Part shown: positions 34,750 through 40,328 of the stretch, one piece after another
How the letters are laid out: every line of letters begins with the position of its first letter
Numbering within the stretch: the first letter of the stretch is position 1
Assembly (NCBI GenBank): GCA_016650445.1
Contig: JAENVS010000039.1
Location: forward strand, 1-44,029
DNA length: 44,029 nucleotides
Reading direction: 5' to 3'
Origin: Frankiaceae bacterium
GTDB taxonomy: Bacteria > Actinomycetota > Actinomycetes > Mycobacteriales > SCTD01
Notes under the pieces: model-generated
The model's input: only the letters and a program-made list of their open reading frames with translations
Database searches by the model: none
Told to the model about the DNA's origin: nothing
Program-made: the position numbers and the translations under genes

Positions 34750-34966
34750 CCTCCCCCTCTGTCATGGGACCTGAGAGCTTCACCCCGTTGCGCCTCATAC
34801 GCGCTGTCCTTGGCGTGGACGCAGGGCTTGCACCGTCGGTGAGCCGCCACCAACACGGCTGCTTTCCAGAGTTGCCTGACCCGTGCGGTCCGTTGGCCTG
34901 AGAGGTTGATCGGGGAGGATTGCTCCTTCGGCGCCCTACGTTGGCTGCGTAGGGACTCTCCCGCGC
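34750..34966 (-). ncRNA. Tandem glycine riboswitch upstream of gcvP
   Basis: Two aptamers are clear on the minus strand. The first (about 34966-34858) has GGGAGAGTCC, GCGCCGAAGGAGCAA, CTCTCAGGCC and GGTCAGGCAACTCTGGAAAGC. The second (about 34857-34750) has GCGGCTCACCGACGGTGCAAGCC, split here, GGGGTGAAGCTCTCAGGTCC and ATGACAGAGGGG. These are the conserved cores of glycine-binding domains in tandem, which normally turn on glycine cleavage genes. The second aptamer ends 62 bases before the gcvP ATG, so control is likely by termination or access to the ribosome site. Confidence 0.96.
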
Positions 34967-34985
34967 GGGGTCGTCGGCGTCGCCG

Positions 34986-34991
34986 AGGCTA
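34986..34991 (-). promoter_or_regulatory. -10 element of the riboswitch-gcvP transcript
   Basis: TAGCCT on the minus strand (34991-34986), about 20 bases upstream of the first aptamer core and just after the MerR stop codon (35006). No clear -35 box is present. The predicted start is near 34979. Confidence 0.5.
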
Positions 34992-35005
34992 CCAGCGCAG
35001 ACCGA

Positions 35006-35638
35006 TCAGGCGGTGGTACGGCGACGGCGGCGCGACGAGAGCTCGTCGGCTGCCTCCCCCGCGGCCGGGCTGCCCGGCTCGCCCTCGCGGGCGCGCTCCC
35101 CCGGCAGCTGCGCGAGGCTGCCCTCGACGTCGCGGACGTGCCGGCCGACGGCGATGGCGAACACGGCCTGGCCGCCCTGCAGCAGGTCGACGACCTCGTC
35201 GGTGCTGGTGCACTCGTAGACCGTCGTGCCATCGCTCATCAGGGTTATCTGCGCCAGGTCCTCGGTCTCGCGGGTGCCCAGCGTGGAGATCGCGGTCCGG
35301 ATGTTCTGCAGCGAGATGCCGGCGTCGAGGAGCTTCTTGACGATCTTCAGCACGAGGATGTCGCGGAAGGAGTACAGCCGCTGCGTGCCGGAGCCCGAGG
35401 CCTCCCGGACGCTCGGCTCGACCAGCCCGGTGCGGGCCCAGTAGTCGAGCTGGCGGTAGGTGATGCCGGCGGCCCGCAGCGCGATCGGACCGCGGTAGCC
35501 GAGGCCGGCCGGCTGCGCCCCCGGGCGCTGGTCGGCGGGGAGGTCGTCGAACAGCGTCCCCTGCAGGTTGAGGGTCGCGCGCGGCGCGGGCTCTCCGTCG
35601 TGGATGGGGTTGTCCGGCTGCCCGGGCTGGTCTGCCAC
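35006..35638 (-). CDS. MerR-family transcription regulator (Rv1830/ResR-like)
   Basis: 210 residues. The winged-helix MerR domain spans about 45-115 (YRGPIALRAAGITYRQLDYWARTGLVEPSVREASGSG then TQRLYSFRDILVLKIVKKLLDAGISL). A domain with the VYECTSTDEVVDLLQGGQAVFAIAVGRHVRDVEG stretch follows, which is the pattern of the mycobacterial Rv1830 (resR) group. The tail is Arg-rich. GTG at 35638 follows GGAGG by about seven bases. The upstream ATG at 35713 would lie at the promoter -10 box and so is rejected. It is the last gene of the gcvH-FtsR-DUF151 order, as in M. tuberculosis, where the regulated genes concern growth and division. Confidence 0.88.
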   Translation of the reverse strand: MADQPGQPDNPIHDGEPAPRATLNLQGTLFDDLPADQRPGAQPAGLGYRGPIALRAAGITYRQLDYWARTGLVEPSVREASGSGTQRLYSFRDILVLKIVKKLLDAGISLQNIRTAISTLGTRETEDLAQITLMSDGTTVYECTSTDEVVDLLQGGQAVFAIAVGRHVRDVEGSLAQLPGERAREGEPGSPAAGEAADELSSRRRRRTTA

Positions 35639-35711
35639 GCGCTCGCCTCCGTGTCTGTCCGACTGCAGCGGCCGCGATCGGTGTCGAAATGCCATCGCGG
35701 TAAGTACCCGC

Positions 35712-35740
35712 ACGCTAGGCAGTCACCACGGCGCGGTCAA
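35712..35740 (-). promoter_or_regulatory. SigA-type promoter of the MerR (Rv1830-like) gene
   Basis: TTGACC (35740-35735) and TAGCGT (35717-35712) are separated by exactly 17 nt on the minus strand. Transcription should start near 35705, leaving a 65-base leader before the GTG at 35638. Confidence 0.75.
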
Positions 35741-35803
35741 TGACGTCCTGCGGCGCGTCGCAGGCCTCGACCTCAGCATGAGGGTCAGTGTTGAGCGCGG
35801 CAG

Positions 35804-36304
35804 CTACGAACCGTGCTCGAAGTCCTCGGGGGTGACGTTGTCGAGGAACTCGCGGAACTTCTCGACCTCGTCCTCCTGCTCGTCCGGGATCGCGATGCCG
35901 GCGTCGGCCAGCACGGCCTCGCTGCTGCGGATGACCGCACCGGTGCGCATCGCCAGGGCGATGGCGTCGGAGGGGCGGGCGCTCACCGCGATCCCGCCGT
36001 CGAACTGCAGCTCGGCGTAGAAGATGCCGTCGCGCAGGTCGGTGATCGTCACGCTCTGCAACGGCCGGTCGAGGGCGGTGAGCAGGTCACGCAGCAGGTC
36101 GTGCGTCATCGGCCGCGACGTGACGACTCCCTGCTGCGCGAACGCGATCGCGGTCGCCTCGACCGCACCGATCCAGATCGGCAGGTAGCGGTCTCCGTCA
36201 ACTTCCTTGAGCAGCACGATGGGCTGCTGGCTGGGCAGCTCAACGCGGACGCCGACGACGCTGACCTCCGTCAGCCCCGTGCTCTGGTCCGAGCTGTCTT
36301 CCAC
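35804..36304 (-). CDS. Bifunctional nuclease family protein (DUF151)
   Basis: 166 residues of the DUF151/bifunctional nuclease family (Rv1829 type). Signature parts are VELPSQQPIVLLKEVDGDRYLPIWIG, EATAIAFAQQGVVTSRPMTHDLLRDLL, ITDLRDGIFYAELQFDGG and SARPSDAIALAMRTGAVI. A plant relative has RNase and DNase activity; the bacterial role is unclear. The C-terminal acidic helix (EDEVEKFREFLDNVTPEDFEHG) is typical. GTG at 36304 follows AGGAGG by six bases. It lies between the two MerR genes. It has its own -10 box TAGGGT. Confidence 0.9.
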   Translation of the reverse strand: MEDSSDQSTGLTEVSVVGVRVELPSQQPIVLLKEVDGDRYLPIWIGAVEATAIAFAQQGVVTSRPMTHDLLRDLLTALDRPLQSVTITDLRDGIFYAELQFDGGIAVSARPSDAIALAMRTGAVIRSSEAVLADAGIAIPDEQEDEVEKFREFLDNVTPEDFEHGS

Positions 36305-36332
36305 GGGTTCCTCCTGCAGCGCTCGAGCCTGA

Positions 36333-36338
36333 ACCCTA
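36333..36338 (-). promoter_or_regulatory. -10 element of the DUF151 gene
   Basis: TAGGGT (36338-36333, minus) lies 28 bases before the GTG at 36304, leaving room for a short leader with AGGAGG. It follows directly after the ftsR terminator hairpin, so DUF151 may be transcribed on its own. Confidence 0.5.
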
Positions 36339-36349
36339 CCGCGCAGCAG

Positions 36350-36376
36350 GGCGCTGATCCCGCCGGGATCAGCGCC
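36350..36376 (-). terminator. Hairpin overlapping the ftsR stop codon
   Basis: GGCGCTGATCCC and GGGATCAGCGCC form a perfect 12-bp stem with a 3-base loop (36350-36361 / 36365-36376). The TGA stop of the FtsR-like gene (36371-36369) is inside the stem. No U tract follows. Confidence 0.7.
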
Positions 36377-37133
36377 GCAGACCGGGCCCGAGACCGGCGC
36401 GGACCAGGGTCGAGTGCAGCTTGATCGAGAGCGCGGCCAGCTCGCGGACGACCTCGTCGGCGCGGGCCCGCGCCTCTGGGTTGCGCTGCCGCACGAGTGG
36501 CGTCACAACCTGCTCGACGAGACCGATCTCGCGGTCCGCCGCGGCCTTGAACGGGCGCAGGTGGCGCGCCTCGATGCCGAAGCGCGACATCTCCGCGACG
36601 GTCTTGGCGACGACGAGCGCGTCACCGTCGAAGTGCGTCCCGCCGGTCCGCGGCTGGACGAGGCCGTACTGCTCGAGCTGGTCGAGCTGCTCCGGCTCGA
36701 GGCCGGCTGCCTCGAGCAGCTCGGCGCGACTGAGGCGGATCTCGCTGACGTCCGGAAGGAACGACTCGGGCGACGGGAGCCCCTCGGCGGCAACCAGGGC
36801 ACGCGGCACCCGCGGGCCGTTGCTCCCGAGGGCCGGCGGCTCGAGGCCGCGGTCGATCGCGTCGAGGTGCTCTTTGATGACCCGCAGCGGCAGGTAGTGG
36901 TCACGCTGCGCCGACAGCACGTAGCGCAGCCGCGCGAGGTCCTCGCGGGAGAACTTGCGGTAGCCCGAGGACGTGCGCTCCGGCTCCACCAGCCCCTCTG
37001 CCTCGAGGAAGCGGATCTTGGAGATGGTGATGTCGGGGAAGTCGGCCCGCAGCTGGCCCAGGACCTCGCCGATGTTCATGAACGCGCGGGACGGCACCGT
37101 GCCTCCTGCCCTGCTGACGGCGCTCGTGCTCAC
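36369..37133 (-). CDS. ftsR: MerR-family regulator FtsR-like (Rv1828 type)
   Basis: 254 residues. The N-terminal MerR winged helix (about 19-90) reads MNIGEVLGQLRADFPDITISKIRFLEAEGLVEPERT in overlapping parts, then SGYRKFSREDLARLRYVLSAQRDHYLPLRVIKEHLDAID. A second helical, winged region includes LLEAAGLEPEQLDQLEQYGLVQPR and HLRPFKAAADREIGLVEQVVTPLVRQRNP. This matches the M. tuberculosis Rv1828 and C. glutamicum FtsR group; in the latter, FtsR activates ftsZ. The GTG start overlaps the FHA gene stop (GTGA). Order and spacing are as in other actinobacteria, which supports the name. Confidence 0.88.
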   Translation of the reverse strand: MSTSAVSRAGGTVPSRAFMNIGEVLGQLRADFPDITISKIRFLEAEGLVEPERTSSGYRKFSREDLARLRYVLSAQRDHYLPLRVIKEHLDAIDRGLEPPALGSNGPRVPRALVAAEGLPSPESFLPDVSEIRLSRAELLEAAGLEPEQLDQLEQYGLVQPRTGGTHFDGDALVVAKTVAEMSRFGIEARHLRPFKAAADREIGLVEQVVTPLVRQRNPEARARADEVVRELAALSIKLHSTLVRAGLGPGLRR

Positions 37134-37663
37134 CGGCCGTCCGTCCCCTTCGCACCGGTCAGGAAGACCAGGCGGTACTTGCCGATCTGCACCTCGTCGC
37201 CGCCGGCGAGCGCCGCCGCATCGATCCGGCCGCGGTTGAGGTAGGTCCCGTTGAGCGACCCGACATCGCGTACGACGAAGCCGTCGCCCTCACGGACGAA
37301 CTCGGCGTGCCGCCGCGAGACCGTCACGTCGTCGAGGAAGATGTCGCTCTCGGGATGCCGCCCGGCCGTGGTGACGCCGGCGTCCAGCAGGAACCTGCTG
37401 CCGGCGTTAGGTCCGCGCTTCACGACGAGCAGCGCGCTCCCCGGGGGCAGGCCCTCGAGCGTCCCGGCCTCTTCCGCGGCGGGCTCGGCCGGTGCCGGTG
37501 CGTCACCCTCGAGCGTGCCCTCGAGGGCGGACAGGGAGATCGTCGACGTCGTCGTCTCGCTCTCGCCGGCGGAGGTGCTGCTGCTGGGGCTCATCGGCGC
37601 GCCGCACCGGGCGCAGAAGCGGCTGTCGTCGGGGTTCTGCTGGCCGCACTGGGTGCAGAACAC
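37130..37663 (-). CDS. GarA/OdhI-like FHA protein with N-terminal zinc ribbon
   Basis: 177 residues. An N-terminal zinc ribbon (MFCTQCGQQNPDDSRFCARCGAP, cysteines at 3, 6, 17, 20) is followed by an ESETTTSTISLSALEG segment and an FHA domain (about 75-170) with TAGRHPESDIFLDDVTVSRRHAEF, split here, and SLNGTYLNRGRID. GarA and OdhI have an ETTS motif phosphorylated by PknB/PknG that controls the 2-oxoglutarate dehydrogenase and glutamate dehydrogenase branch. Here the ETTT segment lies in the same position, so similar regulation is likely. The zinc ribbon is an addition absent from mycobacterial GarA. GTG at 37663 has AGGAGG about nine bases upstream. Confidence 0.88.
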   Translation of the reverse strand: MFCTQCGQQNPDDSRFCARCGAPMSPSSSTSAGESETTTSTISLSALEGTLEGDAPAPAEPAAEEAGTLEGLPPGSALLVVKRGPNAGSRFLLDAGVTTAGRHPESDIFLDDVTVSRRHAEFVREGDGFVVRDVGSLNGTYLNRGRIDAAALAGGDEVQIGKYRLVFLTGAKGTDGR

Positions 37664-37714
37664 GAAAGGACGCCTCCTGGACTGGCCGACCCGGCTGGCC
37701 GGGAAAGTGCTCGC

Positions 37715-37743
37715 AACCTACGGACCGATCGGCGAAGGGTCAA
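37715..37743 (-). promoter_or_regulatory. SigA-type promoter of the FHA-ftsR pair
   Basis: TTGACC (37743-37738) and TAGGTT (37720-37715) are separated by 17 nt on the minus strand. The predicted start is near 37708, some 45 bases before the FHA GTG. It lies in the 129-base gap after gcvH. Confidence 0.75.
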
Positions 37744-37792
37744 CCGAAAGGTGAGGTTGTGCGGAGGCGTAACCGTCAAGCGAAGATCGAGG

Positions 37793-38203
37793 TCAGCTCT
37801 CGGCTCCGCCGGTGAGCACGGCGTACGCCGACGCGTCGAGCAGCGTGCTGCTCGACATCGCCGCGTCGATGCCGGCCGAGGGGCGGATCTCGATCATCCA
37901 GCCGTCGCCGTACGGGTCGGTGTTCACGAGCTCCGGGGCGCCATCGAGCTCCTCATTGCGCGCGGTCACGGTGCCGGACAGCGGCGCGTAGACGTCGGAG
38001 ACGCTCTTGGTCGACTCGACCTCACCGAGGGACTGGCCGGCCTCCACCTCGGTCCCGACCGCGGGCAGCGTCACGAAGACGATGTCGCCCAGCGCCTCCT
38101 GCGCGTAGGACGTGATCCCGATGCGCAGGACCGCGTCGTCTCCCGTTCCGCTGGCCCGCACCCACTCGTGCTCTGCCGTGTACTTCACGTCGTCGGGATA
38201 CAC
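37793..38203 (-). CDS. gcvH: Glycine cleavage system H protein
   Basis: 136-residue lipoyl carrier that shuttles the aminomethyl group from GcvP to GcvT and then to the lipoamide dehydrogenase. It has YTAEHEWVR, IGITSYAQEALGDIVFVTLP and the lipoyl lysine K66 in GEVESTKSVSDVYAPLSG. GTG at 38203 is preceded by GAGAGG-like purines. It follows the DUF881-SBP-DUF881 genes by 17 bases and precedes the FHA gene, the order also found in M. tuberculosis. The gcvP gene is 3.1 kb downstream with its own riboswitch, so the H and P proteins are not in one obvious operon. Confidence 0.96.
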   Translation of the reverse strand: MYPDDVKYTAEHEWVRASGTGDDAVLRIGITSYAQEALGDIVFVTLPAVGTEVEAGQSLGEVESTKSVSDVYAPLSGTVTARNEELDGAPELVNTDPYGDGWMIEIRPSAGIDAAMSSSTLLDASAYAVLTGGAES

Positions 38204-38220
38204 GCTCGCCTCTCGTCGGG

Positions 38221-39042
38221 TCAGTCGCCGGCCTTGTCGGCCGGGCGAGCGTAACGAGGCCGGTCGAGCGGCCGCAAGGCGCCCACCAGCACGCTCTCGC
38301 GGCGTACCACCACCGCCCGGCCGCCCGCCTGCTCGACGTGGTCGATGACCCCGCCCGGGATCGCCAGTGCGGCGGCGATGGTCGCCGAGTCGCCGATGAC
38401 GACGAAGCGGTACGACGGCTGCAGGAGCGTCCCGTCGACCTCGACACCGCCCCGGTCCCCCGCGTCGACGAACGACGTCGCCGCGACCACCCGCACGGTC
38501 TGGCCGGCGCCCGCGGTGTTCGTTTCGGGGTCGACCGATCCCTCGAGCTGGATCGCCTCCGCGCCCGCGTCGCGCATCTCCTCCAACGCGTCGAGCAGGT
38601 CCTCCGGCGTGATCTTGCCCGTCGGGTCCTGGACCGTGACGAGGACGCCCGGCCCGCGGGCCGCGACGGTCCCGGCGAGGATGCCGAGCACCTGAGCCCG
38701 GCGGCGCGCCTCGGCGACGGCCGCCTCATCACGTCCGCTGCCGGTGGTCAGCCGCTCCTGCGTCGCGGTCAACGTGGTGATCTCCTGCCGCAACCGCAGG
38801 CTGCGACTGGTCAGGTCGTCGAGGATCTGCACGAGGTCCTCCTGCCGGGCCGACGCAAGCAGCCCGTCGTCCTGGGTCGAGCGCACCTGCACCGCGGCGG
38901 CGAAGCCGAGCAGGCCCAGCAGGACCGCTACCGCGACGTCCACCCGACGCAGGTGCGGGTGCAGCGCAGTACGCAGCGCGCGCCGCCACCGGGAGGCGGC
39001 GACAGTCGCGGGTGCCTCGTTCGCGTCGGGTGCGTCGGTCAT
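38221..39042 (-). CDS. DUF881 family membrane protein (first, Rv1825-like)
   Basis: 273 residues. A cytoplasmic N-terminal part is followed by one membrane segment (VDVAVAVLLGLLGFAAAVQV, about 34-53), a coiled coil (about 60-115, QEDLVQILDDLTSRSLRLRQEITTLTATQERL) and an extracytoplasmic DUF881 domain with RGPGVLVTVQDPTGKI, RDAGAEAIQLEGS and SYRFVVIGDSATIAAALAIPGG. The arrangement resembles cell-division coiled-coil proteins; the function is not known. ATG at 39042 overlaps the SBP stop (ATGA). Confidence 0.88.
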   Translation of the reverse strand: MTDAPDANEAPATVAASRWRRALRTALHPHLRRVDVAVAVLLGLLGFAAAVQVRSTQDDGLLASARQEDLVQILDDLTSRSLRLRQEITTLTATQERLTTGSGRDEAAVAEARRRAQVLGILAGTVAARGPGVLVTVQDPTGKITPEDLLDALEEMRDAGAEAIQLEGSVDPETNTAGAGQTVRVVAATSFVDAGDRGGVEVDGTLLQPSYRFVVIGDSATIAAALAIPGGVIDHVEQAGGRAVVVRRESVLVGALRPLDRPRYARPADKAGD

Positions 39043-39371
39043 GCCTTGAAGATCCGACGGCGGATCGCGGCCGCGTTGGAGAAGATCCGAATGCCCAGGA
39101 CGACAACGACGCCGGTCGACAGCTGACCGCCCACCCCGAGCTGGTCGCCGAGGAAGACGACCAGCCCGGCGATGAGCACGTTGCTGACGAACGACACGAC
39201 GAAGACGCGGTCGTCGAAGATCCCGTCGAGCTGGGCCCGCACCGCGCCGAAGACGGCATCGAGCGCCGCGACGACCGCGATCGGCAGGTAGGGCTGCAGG
39301 CCCGCGGGCACGGTGGGCTCGAAGAACAGCCCGAGGGCGATCCCGATGGCGAGGGCGACGGCAGGGATCAC
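39039..39371 (-). CDS. sbp: Small basic protein family (DUF1290, SBP)
   Basis: 110-residue membrane protein with three or four hydrophobic segments (VIPAVALAIGIALGLFF; LQPYLPIAVVAALDAVFGAVRAQLDGIFDDRVFVVSF, in parts; VLIAGLVVFLGDQLGVG; VVVVLGIRIFSNAAAIRRRIFKA). This matches the DUF1290 small basic proteins found between two DUF881 genes in actinobacteria and near ftsZ in Bacillus. The IFSNAAAIRRRIF end is diagnostic. GTG at 39371 overlaps the preceding DUF881 stop (GTGA). It probably forms a complex with the flanking DUF881 proteins, an inference from gene order. Confidence 0.92.
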   Translation of the reverse strand: MIPAVALAIGIALGLFFEPTVPAGLQPYLPIAVVAALDAVFGAVRAQLDGIFDDRVFVVSFVSNVLIAGLVVFLGDQLGVGGQLSTGVVVVLGIRIFSNAAAIRRRIFKA

Positions 39372-40285
39372 GACGGGCCCTCCGCGGCGGTCGCCAGGCG
39401 CAGGCTCGGTGCGGTGGCCCCCGGCAGGGTCTGCTCCTCGCTGCGCTCCACGACGAGCTCGAGGCCGTACAACGAGGTGTACGTCGAGAGCCGACGACCC
39501 GCCGCGCTGTCGGCGAAGCCCGCCTCGAGCCGGCCGGGATCGCCCAGGGCGCGCAGCGTGTAGGGCGGGCTGAGCGGGCGGTAGTCGACGAGGATCGCCT
39601 CGCCGGCGCTGCGGATCGCGGTCAGTGCCGACAGCCGCAGGCCGTTGATCGCGATGGCCTCGGCGCCCGCGGACCACAGCCCGTTGACGGCGTCCTGCAG
39701 GTCGCGGTCGAGCACCCGGCCGCTGCCGGCCTGGCCCCCGCGATCCGCCACCTCCTCCTCCGTGCTCGGTGCGTCGTCGAGGCGGACGACCAGACCCGGT
39801 CCGGTCACCGGCTCGACTCCCGTGGCCAGCTCGAGCGCCGCGAGCTGCGCGGCGACGGCGACGCCGGCGCTGCTGGACGTCAGGGCGGCGTCCTGCTGCG
39901 CACCGACGGCGCGCCGCAGCGTGGCGGTCTGCTCAGCCAGCGCGTCGGAGTCGGCGGTCCGGCTCGCGACCTCCCGGACGAGCTGGGCCCGTACGGTGCC
40001 GGCCGCCGCATCCCGCTGGCGCACCTGCGCCGCGGCGGTACCCGTCACGACCCCGAGCGCGACGAGCAGGACGACGGCGGTCGCGCGCCGCCCGGCCGCC
40101 GATGGGAGCGGCCCGAACCCCGGCTCGTCGACGAGCGGCCCGCCGTCGCCGGCGCGCCGGCGGGCCGCCTCGGCGTAGGACTCGTCCAGCGTGTTGGTCA
40201 TCATGTCGACAAGTAGAGACATCGACGCGTCGACACGTCTCGGAGCGGGCGCCGTCGGCGTCGTCCCCGCGGGCCCTGAGCTCAT
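39368..40285 (-). CDS. DUF881 family membrane protein (second, Rv1823-like)
   Basis: 305 residues, the larger DUF881 paralog, with a ~70-residue cytoplasmic N-terminus that includes MSLLVDMMTNTLDESYAEAARR, one membrane helix (RRATAVVLLVALGVVTGTAAAQV), a coiled region and the DUF881 domain (GPGLVVRLDDAPS, RDLQDAVNGLWSAGAEAIAINGLRL, LGDPGRLEAGF). ATG at 40285 is taken as start; another ATG lies six codons upstream and a third, at MSLLVDMM, 21 codons downstream. It begins 43 bases after the guanylyltransferase stop and overlaps SBP (GTGA). Confidence 0.87.
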   Translation of the reverse strand: MSSGPAGTTPTAPAPRRVDASMSLLVDMMTNTLDESYAEAARRRAGDGGPLVDEPGFGPLPSAAGRRATAVVLLVALGVVTGTAAAQVRQRDAAAGTVRAQLVREVASRTADSDALAEQTATLRRAVGAQQDAALTSSSAGVAVAAQLAALELATGVEPVTGPGLVVRLDDAPSTEEEVADRGGQAGSGRVLDRDLQDAVNGLWSAGAEAIAINGLRLSALTAIRSAGEAILVDYRPLSPPYTLRALGDPGRLEAGFADSAAGRRLSTYTSLYGLELVVERSEEQTLPGATAPSLRLATAAEGPS

Positions 40286-40328
40286 GGCCGCATCCTGTCG
40301 CACCGGCGTCGGCGGCGCCGCGAGGGAC

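Noticed and set aside
34689..34856. N-terminal extension of GcvP to a start at 34856
   Set aside because: The added 56 residues are translated glycine riboswitch sequence; the family N-terminus begins at the ATG at 34688.
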